Below are positions 44,321 to 53,030 of a DNA stretch of 64,000 nucleotides, in pieces (within the stretch, counting starts at the first letter, position 1; each line of letters opens with the position of its first letter). The notes under the pieces were generated by a model that had not been told where the DNA came from, ran no database searches, and saw only the letters and a program-made list of their open reading frames with translations. Made by a program: the position numbers and the translations under genes. This DNA is from Streptomyces maremycinicus (GTDB lineage Bacteria > Actinomycetota > Actinomycetes > Streptomycetales > Streptomycetaceae): assembly GCF_001184025.1 (NCBI RefSeq), contig NZ_BBYG01000008.1:1-64000 (forward strand). Direction: 5' to 3'.

Positions 44321-44468
44321 AGGGTTGTGACCACGGGAGGGCGGCGTGCAGCGGCCGGACAGCAGTCAGTGGCGGGGAGCGAGAGACGCGTGAGGCGCGT
44401 GGGCTTCCCGCAGCCGGTCCCGCGCCCGCAGGCCCCCCGATCCGACGAACCTGAGGGAGTGAGTTGTC

Positions 44469-45350
44469 ATGCGTGCAGCGGTGGTGCGGACGTTCGGCGG
44501 GCCCGAGGCGGTCGAGATCGTGGACGCGGAGCTGCCGGAGCCGGCCGCCCGGCAGGTGCGGATCAAGGTGGCTGCGGCCACGCTGAACCCGGTGGACGCC
44601 GGGGTGCGCTCGGGTGTCTTCGGCGGCGCGGGCAAGCAGATCGGACTCGGCTGGGACGTCGCCGGGACGGTGGACGCGGTGGGCGTGGCCACCGCGTGGA
44701 CGGTGGGGGAGGAGGTCGTGGCGCTGGACTACGGGATGGTCAAGCCGCTCGGCACGCACGCGGAGTACGTCGTCGTCGACGCGGACGCGGTGGCGCTCGC
44801 CCCGGCGTCCGTGGACGCGGTGCACGCGGCGACGCTGCCGCTGAACGCGCTGACCGCCGCGCAGGCACTGGAGCTGCTGGATCTGGCGCCGGGCCGCTCG
44901 CTGCTGGTCACGGGCGGTGCGGGGGCGGTCGGCGGGTACGCCGTCCAGCTGGCCGTACGGCGCGGGGTGGAGGTCGCCGCGCTGGTCCGGGCACAGGACG
45001 AGGAGTTCGTCCGATCGCTGGGGGCCACCCGTTTCGCCGGTGGGCAGGGGAGCTTCGACGCGGTGCTGGACGCGGCCGTGCTCGGCTCCGAGGCACTGGC
45101 CCTGGTGCGGGACGGGGGCGTGTACGTGGGGGTGATCCCGCAGGCCCAGCCCGCGCCGGAACGAGGGATACGGACCGACGCGGTCGAGGTGAGCCCGGAC
45201 GGCGCCCGGCTGGCGGAGCTGGCGCGGTCGGTGGACGCGGGCGAACTCACCCTCCGGGTGGCCGGGACCTACGCGCTGGACGACGCGGCGAAGGCCCATG
45301 CGCGGCTGGCGGAGAGCGGGGTGCGCGGCCGGGTGGTGCTGGTGCCCTAG
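44469..45350 (+). CDS. NADP-dependent quinone-type oxidoreductase (zinc-free MDR)
   Basis: 293 residues of the medium-chain dehydrogenase family: N-terminal GroES-like fold with FGGPEAVEIVDAELPEPAAR and AATLNPVDAGVRSG, cofactor motif LVTGGAGAVGGYAVQLA. No catalytic-zinc Cys/His pattern, as in QOR-type enzymes. It reduces quinones or enals. The divergent HxlR gene and the direct repeats between suggest inducible control by reactive electrophiles. Confidence 0.87.
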   Translation: MRAAVVRTFGGPEAVEIVDAELPEPAARQVRIKVAAATLNPVDAGVRSGVFGGAGKQIGLGWDVAGTVDAVGVATAWTVGEEVVALDYGMVKPLGTHAEYVVVDADAVALAPASVDAVHAATLPLNALTAAQALELLDLAPGRSLLVTGGAGAVGGYAVQLAVRRGVEVAALVRAQDEEFVRSLGATRFAGGQGSFDAVLDAAVLGSEALALVRDGGVYVGVIPQAQPAPERGIRTDAVEVSPDGARLAELARSVDAGELTLRVAGTYALDDAAKAHARLAESGVRGRVVLVP

Positions 45351-45418
45351 GTCGCGACACGGCCCGGGTCGGGGACGGCCCGGGTCCGGGACGGCGACAC
45401 CGGCAGCGCCAGGACGCT

Positions 45419-46216
45419 TCACGCGCCGCGGTGTCTGGCGTAGGTGGCAGGGGGGACGCCGATCGTGGTGGTGAAGTCGCGGACCAGGTGGGCCTGGTCC
45501 GCGTAGCCCAGGTCCGCGGCCAGGGCCGCCCAGTCCGCCGTCTCCCCGGCTTCCGCGCGGGCCAGGGCCTCGTGGATGCGGTAGCGCAGGATCACCCACT
45601 TGGGGCCCACGCCGACGTACGCGGCGAACAGGCGCTGGAGCAGGCGGACCGACAGCCCCTCGTTGCTCGCGAGGTCCGCCACCTTGCGGATCGTGCGGTC
45701 GGCGCGGATCCGTTCCACGAGGGTCATCGCGAGGTCGGCCTGGAGGTCCGGGCGCGGGACGCGGGCCGCCAGGAGGTGGGCGTCCAGGGCCGCGACCCGG
45801 GCCTCCTCGTCTGCGGGGTCGAGGACCGGGGCCGGGTCGGTGCCGATGAGGCGGACCCGGCGGCCCGTCCAGTGGGAGACCGGGTGCTCGGGGGCGAAGG
45901 GGCGGAAGCCGCCCGGGCGGAACTTCACGCCGCACACCCGCCCGCGGCCCTCCAGCTTCTGCGTGAAGAGCCCCTGCTGGACGCCGGCGATCTCGGCGAA
46001 GGGCTCCTGCCCCTCGAACCGCTGGAAGACGAGGTGGACCGCGGGGTGCGGGACCACGTGGGAGACGTACGGCTCGGTCAGGTCCCAGTCGATCAGCCAG
46101 TAGTGCTCGATGTAGGGCCGCAGCGGCGGGGCCGGCCGGGGGCGGCGGAAGCGCACGCGTGCGAGGAACTCCGCGGCGGCGACGATGCCTCGGGTGTCAC
46201 GGCGTGGGGTGGCCAT
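45419..46216 (-). CDS. AraC-family regulator
   Basis: 265 residues. N-terminal DUF6597-like sensor (LRPYIEHYWLIDWDLTEPYV, HPAVHLVFQRF, CGVKFRPGGFRPFAPEHPVS) and C-terminal AraC double HTH (SVRLLQRLFAAYVGVGPKWV; LAADLGYADQAHLVRDFTTT). ATG 46216 is the start that begins the family N-terminus; the frame continues 90 codons upstream without it. Divergent from the LLM monooxygenase gene, 115 bases apart, and a plausible regulator of it. Confidence 0.86.
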   Translation of the reverse strand: MATPRRDTRGIVAAAEFLARVRFRRPRPAPPLRPYIEHYWLIDWDLTEPYVSHVVPHPAVHLVFQRFEGQEPFAEIAGVQQGLFTQKLEGRGRVCGVKFRPGGFRPFAPEHPVSHWTGRRVRLIGTDPAPVLDPADEEARVAALDAHLLAARVPRPDLQADLAMTLVERIRADRTIRKVADLASNEGLSVRLLQRLFAAYVGVGPKWVILRYRIHEALARAEAGETADWAALAADLGYADQAHLVRDFTTTIGVPPATYARHRGA

Positions 46217-46292
46217 GACCGGATCGTAGGACGCGGCACCGACATCCATCCCGGCAGGCGGAATAGGGCGGGAGCGGGAGGCGTTCGGGAGG

Positions 46293-46298
46293 TATAGT
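46293..46298 (+). promoter_or_regulatory. -10 element for the flavin monooxygenase operon
   Basis: TATAGT, near consensus and in an unusually AT-rich stretch, 33 bases before the ATG. Between it and the ATG are TCAAC and GTTGA, which could pair around the Shine-Dalgarno GGAGG and limit translation. Confidence 0.45.
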
Positions 46299-46331
46299 TT
46301 AACGGTCAACAACTTTGGAGGTTGAGCGACC

Positions 46332-47432
46332 ATGCAGTTCGGGATCTTCAGCGTCGGCGATGTCACGCCGGACCCCACCACGGGCCGTACGCCGACCGAG
46401 CGCGAGCGGATCAAGGCCATGGTCGCCATCGCGCAGAAGGCCGAGGAGGTCGGCCTCGACGTCTTCGCCACCGGCGAGCACCACAACCCGCCGTTCGTGC
46501 CCTCGTCCCCGACGACGATGCTCGGCTACATAGCCGCGCGGACGGAGAAGCTGGTCCTCTCCACCTCCACCACCCTGATCACCACCAACGACCCGGTGAA
46601 GATCGCCGAGGACTTCGCGATGCTCCAGCATCTGGCCGACGGGCGCGTCGACCTCATGATGGGACGCGGGAACACCGGCCCGGTCTACCCCTGGTTCGGC
46701 CAGGACATCCGGCAGGGCATCAACCTCGCCATCGAGAACTACGCCCTGCTGCGCCGGCTGTGGCGCGAGGACGTGGTCGACTGGGAGGGCAAGTTCCGCA
46801 CGGCCCTCCAGGGCTTCACCTCGACGCCCCGCCCGCTGGACGACGTGCCGCCGTTCGTCTGGCACGGCTCGATCCGCTCGCCCGAGATCGCCGAGCAGGC
46901 CGCCTTCTACGGTGACGGCTTCTTCCACAACAACATCTTCTGGCCGGCCGACCACACCCGGCAGATGGTCGAGCTCTACCGCGAGCGGTACGCGCACTAC
47001 GGGCACGGCACGCCCGAGCAGGCCATCGTGGGGCTCGGCGGGCAGGTGTTCATGCGGAAGAACTCGCAGGACGCGGTGCGCGAGTTCCGTCCGTACTTCG
47101 ACAACGCGCCGGTCTACGGTCACGGGCCGTCCCTGGAGGACTTCACCGAGCAGACGCCGCTGACCGTCGGCACGCCGGAGCAGGTCATCGAGAAGACGCT
47201 CAAGTTCCGCGAGTACGCCGGCGACTACCAGCGCCAGCTGTTCCTCCTCGACCACGCCGGGCTGCCGCTGAAGACCGTGCTCGAGCAGCTCGACCTGCTC
47301 GGCGAGGAGGTCGTGCCGGTGCTGCGCAAGGAGTTCGCCGTCGGCCGCCCGGCCGAGGTGCCGGACGCCCCGACCCACGAGTCGCTGCTCAAGGCCGCCC
47401 GGGCCGCCCAGGAAGGGGTGAACGTCGCATGA
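46332..47432 (+). CDS. LLM-class flavin-dependent oxidoreductase (CE1758-type)
   Basis: 366 residues, bacterial luciferase-like TIM barrel: VGLDVFATGEHHNPPFVPSS, VLSTSTTLITTNDPVKIAED, DGRVDLMMGRGNTGPVYPWF. It is the monooxygenase half of the LLM-duo (CE1758/CE1759 families), using reduced FMN supplied by the partner reductase. It overlaps that reductase gene by four bases (ATGA). Confidence 0.9.
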   Translation: MQFGIFSVGDVTPDPTTGRTPTERERIKAMVAIAQKAEEVGLDVFATGEHHNPPFVPSSPTTMLGYIAARTEKLVLSTSTTLITTNDPVKIAEDFAMLQHLADGRVDLMMGRGNTGPVYPWFGQDIRQGINLAIENYALLRRLWREDVVDWEGKFRTALQGFTSTPRPLDDVPPFVWHGSIRSPEIAEQAAFYGDGFFHNNIFWPADHTRQMVELYRERYAHYGHGTPEQAIVGLGGQVFMRKNSQDAVREFRPYFDNAPVYGHGPSLEDFTEQTPLTVGTPEQVIEKTLKFREYAGDYQRQLFLLDHAGLPLKTVLEQLDLLGEEVVPVLRKEFAVGRPAEVPDAPTHESLLKAARAAQEGVNVA

Positions 47433-48067
47433 AGCTCGTCGTCGTCTCGGCGGGGCTGAGCGTCCCGTCGTCGACCCGGCTGCTGGCCGACCGGCTGGCG
47501 GCCGCGACCGCGGGGCGGAGCGCGGCGGAGGCGGAGGTGGACGTGGAGGTCGTGGAGCTGCGCGACCTCGCCGTCGAGATCGCCCACAACTTCACCAACG
47601 GTTTCCCCGGCCGGAAGCTGGCGGCCGCGCTGGCCGCGGTGACGGCGGCGGACGGGCTGATCGTCGTCACCCCGGTGTTCTCCGCGTCCTACAGCGGCCT
47701 GTTCAAGTCGTTCTTCGACGTGATCGACCCGGACGCGCTGGCGGGCAAGCCGGTGCTGATCGCCGCCACGGGCGGCTCCGCCCGGCACTCGCTGGTGCTC
47801 GAACACGCCCTGCGACCGCTCTTCTCGTACCTGCGTGCCGTCGTCGTCCCCACCGCCGTCTACGCCGCCTCGGAGGACTGGGGCGCGGAGGGCCTGCCCG
47901 AGCGGATCGAGCGGGCGGCGGCCGAACTGGCGACCCTGATGACGGGGCTGTCCACGCCCGCCACCCCGGTGGACGCGAAGCGGGCCGGACAGGCCGGGCA
48001 GGCCAAGAAGGACGCGTTCACGGTCGTCCCCTTCGCCGAGCAGCTGGCGGCCTTGGCCGCCCGGTGA
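47429..48067 (+). CDS. FMN reductase partner of the LLM oxidoreductase (CE1759-type)
   Basis: 212 residues, flavodoxin-like NADPH-dependent FMN reductase. VVVSAGLSVPSSTRLLADRL is the phosphate-binding start; VTPVFSASYSGLFKSFFDV and ATGGSARHSLVLEHALRPLF form the flavin site. It delivers FMNH2 to the monooxygenase upstream. The four-base overlap indicates a two-gene unit. Confidence 0.9.
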   Translation: MKLVVVSAGLSVPSSTRLLADRLAAATAGRSAAEAEVDVEVVELRDLAVEIAHNFTNGFPGRKLAAALAAVTAADGLIVVTPVFSASYSGLFKSFFDVIDPDALAGKPVLIAATGGSARHSLVLEHALRPLFSYLRAVVVPTAVYAASEDWGAEGLPERIERAAAELATLMTGLSTPATPVDAKRAGQAGQAKKDAFTVVPFAEQLAALAAR

Positions 48068-48082
48068 CCACCGACCGGCGCC

Positions 48083-48174
48083 GTGCCGATGAGTGGGTCT
48101 GCCGATGCAGGATCTGGCGATACAGGGGTCTGCCGATGCAGGGGGTCGGCGATGTGTGGGGCCGACGATGTGTG
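48083..48174. repeat. Six degenerate 16-base tandem repeats
   Basis: CGAT recurs at 48087, 48103, 48118, 48134, 48150 and 48166 (steps 16, 15, 16, 16, 16). Units resemble GGTCTGCCGATGCAGG, later changing to GGTCGGCGATGTGTGG. The array fills the start of the 235-base gap between the FMN reductase and the response regulator. Confidence 0.8.
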
Positions 48175-48302
48175 GGGGCTGTGGGCGGCAGCCCCGGCCG
48201 TCCCTGCGGCAGGTCCACCCGGACGGTGAGAGCCCAGTAAGAAGGGTGATCGTAGGACCGTCCCCACCGCCCAACCGCCGGAGGCCTTGGCAGACTGGCC
48301 TG

Positions 48303-49028
48303 GTGTCCCCCACCGTGCTGCTCGCCGAAGACGACCGTGCCATCCGCAACGCCCTGGAACGCGCCCTGACCCTGGAGGGTTACCGGGTGACCGCGGTCGC
48401 CGACGGCGTCGAGGCCCTGGCGCACGCCCACAAGAACCCGCCGGACGTGCTCGTCCTCGACGTGATGATGCCCGGCATCGACGGCCTCCAGGTCTGCCGG
48501 GTGCTGCGTGCCGAGGGCGACCGCACACCCATCCTGATGCTGACCGCGCTGGTCGAGACCGCCGACCGGATCGCCGGCCTGGACGCGGGCGCCGACGACT
48601 ACGTCGTGAAGCCGTTCGACGTCGAGGAGGTCTTCGCCCGGCTGCGCGCGCTGCTGCGCCGCACCAGCCCCGACGCCGCCCAGGAGGCCGCCGTGCCGGT
48701 ACCCGAGGTACCGAAGCCGGATACGGAGCGGCACGTGGAGGCGGCCGGGCTGCGGATGGACCCGCAGGCGCGACGGGCATGGCGGGGCGGCCGGGAACTG
48801 GAACTGACCCGGACCGAGTTCGAGCTGCTGGAACTGCTGGCGCGCAACGCCGGGATCGTCCTGGACCACTCCACGATCTACGACCGTATCTGGGGCTACG
48901 ACTTCGGCCCCGGCTCCAAGAACCTCGCCGTCTACGTCGGCTATCTGCGCCGCAAGCTCGACCAGCCGGGTGCCCCGCAGCTGATCCACACCGTGCGCGG
49001 AGTGGGTTACGTGCTGCGGGAGGACTGA
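48303..49028 (+). CDS. OmpR/PhoB-family response regulator
   Basis: 241 residues. Receiver domain with acidic pair at E9-D11, phospho-acceptor D53 (VLVLDVMMPGIDG), T/A switch region LMLTALVE and K in DYVVKPFDVEE; C-terminal winged helix (GRELELTRTEFELLELLARN ... VYVGYLRRKLD ... HTVRGVGYVLRE). GTG 48303 has no close Shine-Dalgarno, while CAGACT lies six bases upstream, so it may be leaderless. The sensor kinase follows directly. Confidence 0.93.
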   Translation: MSPTVLLAEDDRAIRNALERALTLEGYRVTAVADGVEALAHAHKNPPDVLVLDVMMPGIDGLQVCRVLRAEGDRTPILMLTALVETADRIAGLDAGADDYVVKPFDVEEVFARLRALLRRTSPDAAQEAAVPVPEVPKPDTERHVEAAGLRMDPQARRAWRGGRELELTRTEFELLELLARNAGIVLDHSTIYDRIWGYDFGPGSKNLAVYVGYLRRKLDQPGAPQLIHTVRGVGYVLRED

Positions 49029-50489
49029 GTGACGAAGGCGAAGGCGAAGGCGAAGACGAGGACGAGGACGTGGGCGGGCCGGCTGCGTCGGCTGCTGTCC
49101 CGGCCGCGACCGAAGCTGGTGTCGCTGCGCACCACCTTCGCGGTTTCCTTCGCCGCCGTGACGGCCGCGGTCACCGTACTCGTCGGCGTCCTGTCGTACT
49201 CGGCGGCCGCCCGTCTGGTCCGGGTCGACCAGGAGTCGGTGTTCGACGAGGTCGTGCAGGACCTGCGGGACGAGGTGCGCGACCACAGGATGGCGCCGGA
49301 GGACTTCTCCTCGTCCGCGCCGGGCCATGACATCGTGCGGCCCGCCCGCACGGACGTCCAGGTGCTGGGCGCGGACGGCTCGGTCGTGGACAGCGGCAGC
49401 CCCGGTCTGCCCGTCGTCTCCGCCGATCAGGTGATCGCGGCGGCCGCGGCGGCCGGACGGATCACCGAGCACAAGGACGTCGACGTCGGCAGCGACGTCT
49501 ACCGCGTCGCGACCGTCTCGCTGGGCGGCGGCCGGGGCGCCGTGCAGGTGGCGCAGGAGTTCAGCGACACCGAGGACCTGCTGCGGGCGCTCCAGCAGCG
49601 CACGCTGATCCTGATGATCGCGGTGGTGACGGCGGCGGGCTTGTTCGGCTGGTGGCTGGCCCGGCGCATCACCCACCGCCTGGTGATCCTGACCACCGCC
49701 GCCGAGGACGTCGCCCGCACCCGTCGGCTCGGCGTACAGGTGCCGGTCACCGGTCACGACGAGGTCGGACGGCTGGGCCGCGCCTTCGACCGGATGCTCG
49801 GCCGGCTCGCCCAGTCGGAGGAGGACCAGCGGCGGCTCGTCCAGGACGCGGGCCACGAACTGCGTACGCCGCTGACGTCACTGCGGACGAACATCTCGCT
49901 GCTGCGCCGCATCGACGAGCTGCCCCCGGACACCCGCGACGAACTCGTGGCGGACCTGACCCAGGAGGCCCGGGAGCTGACCGACCTGGTCAACGAACTC
50001 GTCGACCTCGCGGCCGGCCAGTCCGACGCTGAGCCGCCGCGCAGGCTGGACCTCGCCGACCTCGCGGAGGAGGTCGCCGGACTCGCCCGCCGCCGCACCG
50101 GCCGGCCGGTCCTGATCCGGACGAGCGGTGACACCACCCTCTACGGCCGGCCGGCCATGCTGCAGCGGGCCGTCTCCAACCTCGTCGAGAACGCCACCAA
50201 GTTCGACCGCGGGGGCGAGGCGCCCGTCGAGATCGCCGTCACCGGCCCGGCCCGGCCCGGGGTCGTCCGCATCGAGGTGCTCGACCGCGGGCCCGGCATC
50301 GCCGAGGCCGATCTGACCCGCGTCTTCGACCGCTTCTACCGCGCCGCCGACGCCCGCTCGCTGCCGGGCTCGGGGCTGGGCCTGTCGATCGTGCGGGAGG
50401 TGGCCCTGGCCCACGGCGGCGCGCCGTTCGCCCACCGGCGGGCGGGAGGCGGCTCGGTGATCGGGTTCACCGTGGGCGGGGGTGTGTGA
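49029..50489 (+). CDS. Sensor histidine kinase
   Basis: 486 residues. Very basic N-terminus (TKAKAKAKTRTRTWAGRLRR), first membrane helix ~35-58, an extracytoplasmic sensor of ~130 residues, second helix ~192-210, HAMP domain, HisKA with phospho-acceptor H276 (VQDAGHELRTPLTSLRTN), and an ATPase domain with VENATKF (N box) and DRGPGIAEADL and GSGLGLSIVREV (G boxes). MprB/PrrB-like. GTG directly follows the regulator stop, so translation is coupled. Signal unknown. Confidence 0.93.
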   Translation: MTKAKAKAKTRTRTWAGRLRRLLSRPRPKLVSLRTTFAVSFAAVTAAVTVLVGVLSYSAAARLVRVDQESVFDEVVQDLRDEVRDHRMAPEDFSSSAPGHDIVRPARTDVQVLGADGSVVDSGSPGLPVVSADQVIAAAAAAGRITEHKDVDVGSDVYRVATVSLGGGRGAVQVAQEFSDTEDLLRALQQRTLILMIAVVTAAGLFGWWLARRITHRLVILTTAAEDVARTRRLGVQVPVTGHDEVGRLGRAFDRMLGRLAQSEEDQRRLVQDAGHELRTPLTSLRTNISLLRRIDELPPDTRDELVADLTQEARELTDLVNELVDLAAGQSDAEPPRRLDLADLAEEVAGLARRRTGRPVLIRTSGDTTLYGRPAMLQRAVSNLVENATKFDRGGEAPVEIAVTGPARPGVVRIEVLDRGPGIAEADLTRVFDRFYRAADARSLPGSGLGLSIVREVALAHGGAPFAHRRAGGGSVIGFTVGGGV

Positions 50490-50573
50490 CGGGGCGGAGC
50501 CGGCCCCGGGGCGGAACATACCGATGGGCCGGGCGTCGCCGTGGCGAGTCCCGGGCCCACCGGCCGGAAGCGG

Positions 50574-50954
50574 TTACGGCTCGAGATTCTGCTTGCGCTT
50601 CACCGGGTCAGTGGAAGGCGAGCCCTTGAGGGGGAAGTTCTGCTTGTATGTTTCCTCGCTCTCGCAGGTCACGGTCGCCTTCGCTGTGACCGTGGCGTTC
50701 TTGGCAATCTTCTTGAACGTGACCGAATACGAATTACTGTTTCCGGCAAGCGAATTATCCGTCTTCGATTCAGCGCCCGCCTTGATCGTCACGGAGTCGG
50801 GGGAAGATCCGTCGTTGCAGTCTTCGACAGTTCCGCTGACCGTGACCGGCCCGATGGTGACGGCATGTGCCTGGCCTGCGACCGCGACCGACGCCGCCAC
50901 CCCTGATACGGGCAGCAGCGCTGCGACAGTGAGAATTGCGAGACGATTACGCAT
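50574..50954 (-). CDS. Small secreted protein of low G+C
   Basis: 126 residues. Signal peptide (ILTVAALLPVSGVAASVAVA ... QAHA), then a ~95-residue beta-rich domain with two cysteines (EDCNDGS and VTCESEE), likely one disulfide, ending in a Lys-rich tail. Codons such as AAT, GAT, TAT, TCT, ATT and the TAA stop make it clearly less G+C-biased than its neighbours, a sign of transfer or relaxed selection. No family recognised. On the same strand and downstream of the LuxR-type gene. Confidence 0.7.
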   Translation of the reverse strand: MRNRLAILTVAALLPVSGVAASVAVAGQAHAVTIGPVTVSGTVEDCNDGSSPDSVTIKAGAESKTDNSLAGNSNSYSVTFKKIAKNATVTAKATVTCESEETYKQNFPLKGSPSTDPVKRKQNLEP

Positions 50955-51000
50955 GAGCCTCTCCCAGCTGATTTACGGCGTGGCTGGTGATTCTCTGCCA

Positions 51001-51068
51001 AGGTCTCGCTTTTGCCGTGTGCGGGTCAAGGGGCACCCTTACCCAGGGCCGACGGGGTAGAACTACCC
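51001..51068 (-). promoter_or_regulatory. Promoter and upstream palindrome of the secreted-protein gene
   Basis: On the minus strand TTGACC (51029-51024) and AGACCT (51006-51001) are 17 bases apart. Upstream lies GGGTAGAACTACCC (51055-51068), a perfect inverted repeat about 26 bases before the -35, a position that suits an activator. It falls just after the LuxR gene stop. Confidence 0.5.
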
Positions 51069-51079
51069 ACATCGCGGGC

Positions 51080-51691
51080 TCATTCCGGGTCCATGAGCCC
51101 GTTTTCCACAGCGATCCGGGTCAGATCGGGGCGGCGTCGCGAACCTGTTTTCTCGCCGATCCGGTCGAGGTGCGAATGGACCGTGTGTTTGCTGATGCCC
51201 AATGCCGCGGCGATTTCGTGGTCCGTCGAACCGTTCGCGAGCAGCCGCAGGATTTCCTGTTCCCGGTCCGTGAATCGGGGAGAATTGCCCACCAGATGGA
51301 TCGCGGGTGCGGAGACATAGCTGCGGCCCGAGCCCACCGCCCGGATCGCCGTCAGCATCTCGTGTGCCTCCGCCTGCCGACTCAGATAGCCGCTCGCGCC
51401 CGCCCGGAGCGCCTGGACCGCGTCCAGATGCGGTGAGGACGACAGGACGAGGACGGCGTGCCCCCTCCTGCGCAGCTTCGTCACGGTCGCCGCGAGTCGA
51501 GGGGCGGGCTGCTGGAGGTCCATCAGGACGACCTGCGCGCCGCGCAGGGTGCGGTCCGCGCTCTCGATCGACGGCGCGGCCATGACCAGCTGGAGGTCGG
51601 GAGCGGCGCCGATCAGGTTCGAGATGCCGTGCCGGAAGACCGGGCAGTCCCCGATGACCGCGATCCGCACACGTTCGGCGCAGCCGCTCAC
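51080..51691 (-). CDS. LuxR/NarL-type response regulator, atypical receiver
   Basis: 203 residues from GTG 51691 (GGAGG five bases upstream; the longer frame adds a Pro/Arg-rich leader). The receiver has D15 and phospho-acceptor-like D58 (VVLMDLQQP), but the conserved lysine after GYL is replaced (GYLSRQ, Arg105), so phosphorylation control is doubtful. The C-terminal LuxR HTH reads FTDREQEILRLLANGSTDHE and ALGISKHTVHSHLDRIGEKT. No kinase gene is adjacent. A likely regulator of the secreted-protein gene downstream. Confidence 0.82.
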   Translation of the reverse strand: MSGCAERVRIAVIGDCPVFRHGISNLIGAAPDLQLVMAAPSIESADRTLRGAQVVLMDLQQPAPRLAATVTKLRRRGHAVLVLSSSPHLDAVQALRAGASGYLSRQAEAHEMLTAIRAVGSGRSYVSAPAIHLVGNSPRFTDREQEILRLLANGSTDHEIAAALGISKHTVHSHLDRIGEKTGSRRRPDLTRIAVENGLMDPE

Positions 51692-51941
51692 CGGCACCTC
51701 CGCTGCTCGATGGACGGGGCACGACGCACACGCCCCGTCCCAGAGTCGGCGGGGCGGGCGCCTCCGGCGCGGTGGACTGGACCCTTCGGGCGAACGCCGC
51801 GCCACGACCGTCCCGCTCAGGCGGGCCGGGGCGGGCCGGGGTGAGGTGAGGCAGGTCATACGGGGCGGATTGAGTTCCCGACCGGGGTGAATTCCGTACC
51901 CCCGTACGACGGGCGGTGTCCGGATGCAAGGATGAGGCGCC

Positions 51942-52655
51942 ATGACTGCTGGGCGGTGTACCCGCACGCTACGGGCCGCGCTGTTCGCGGCTGTCTGCGT
52001 GCTGCTCGCCGCCCTGGGTCACGTGACGATGTCCGGGGCCGAGGTGCCCGTCTGGGCGCTGGTCGCGGGTGTCGCCGTCACCGGCGCCGCCGGCTGGTGC
52101 CTGGCGGGCCGGGAGCGCGGGCTGCCGCTGATCGTGACGGTCGTGGTCGCCGCCCAGACGGCCCTGCACTCGGCGTTCTCGCTGGCCGGGTCGGAGCCCG
52201 GCGGCGCGGCGTCCGTGGGCATGGACGCCCTGGGGACCGGCTCGATGCGTATGGACTCCATGGACATGAGCATGGGCATCGGCATGGGCCACGTGAGCCA
52301 TATCGGCCCCATGGACCACATGCAGCACATCGGCCACATGGGTCATATGAGTCACATGGGGGAGGGCGCCGGAGTAGGGGGCTCCTCCTCGTTCGGCATG
52401 CTCGCCGCCCACCTGCTCGCCGCGCTGCTGTGCGGGCTGTGGCTGGCGCACGGCGAGAAGGCCGCGTTCCGGATCCTGCGGGCGGTGGCCGGACGGCTGG
52501 CCGCACCGCTGCGGCTGCTGCTCGCCCTGCCCGTCCCCCCGGACCGCCCGCGTGTCCGGTTCCGCCGGCGTGACTCGGCGCGAGCGCCCCGCCTGCTCCT
52601 CCTCACCCACGCGATCACCACTAGGGGTCCGCCCCTGGGGCCCGCTGCCGCCTGA
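51942..52655 (+). CDS. Met/His-rich integral membrane protein
   Basis: 237 residues, about four membrane helices. Between helices 3 and 4 (about residues 94-140) is a loop built of Met and His (SMRMDSMDMSMGIGMGHVSH, then HMQHIGHMGHMSHM), the ligand set expected for copper or silver. The C-terminus is Arg-rich and cytoplasmic. ATG start with GAGG five bases upstream. It lies between the divergent LuxR gene and an ECF sigma gene, and its TGA is the first triplet of a long heptanucleotide repeat. Confidence 0.75.
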   Translation: MTAGRCTRTLRAALFAAVCVLLAALGHVTMSGAEVPVWALVAGVAVTGAAGWCLAGRERGLPLIVTVVVAAQTALHSAFSLAGSEPGGAASVGMDALGTGSMRMDSMDMSMGIGMGHVSHIGPMDHMQHIGHMGHMSHMGEGAGVGGSSSFGMLAAHLLAALLCGLWLAHGEKAAFRILRAVAGRLAAPLRLLLALPVPPDRPRVRFRRRDSARAPRLLLLTHAITTRGPPLGPAAA

Positions 52656-52897
52656 CGACGTCCGTCCCGCGTCCGACGTCCGACCTTTGGCCTCTGGCCT
52701 CTGACCTCTGATTACGAGCGTCTGACAGCCAACGCGCGACGCCCGACGCCAGATGTCCGAAGTCCGGCATCTGATGCCGAGCGTCCGACGCCTGACGCCT
52801 GACGCCTGACGCCTGAAGCCTGAAGCCCGACGTTGGACGCCGATGTCCGGCGCCTGACGTCCGGCGCCTGACGTCCGGCGCCTGACGTCCGACGTCC
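52653..52897. repeat. 35-unit heptanucleotide tandem array
   Basis: 245 bases can be cut into 35 consecutive seven-base units, consensus (C/T)GACG(C/T)C, beginning with the stop codon TGA of the Met/His-rich gene. The best part (52786-52834) has TGACGCC three times and TGAAGCC twice in a row; the last 56 bases alternate GGCGCCT and GACGTCC. It fills most of the 375-base gap before the sigma factor gene. Confidence 0.9.
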
Positions 52898-53030
52898 GCC
52901 CGAAGGCCGGCAGCAGGCGACCCGGGGCTGCCCCTGTGCGCCCCGGGCCACGGCCGTACGCCCGCGCGGTCAGCCGGGCGTGGGCCGTCTCTCCCTCATG
53001 CCCTCGTGGATGATCCGAGAAGGACACCAG

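Noticed and set aside
45351-45418. Direct repeat GGCCCGGGTC between the oxidoreductase and AraC genes as an operator
   Set aside because: Only two copies of a simple G+C-rich word between convergent gene ends; more likely part of a terminator.
48083-48174. CRISPR array
   Set aside because: Units of about 16 bases follow each other with no unique spacers and no cas genes nearby.
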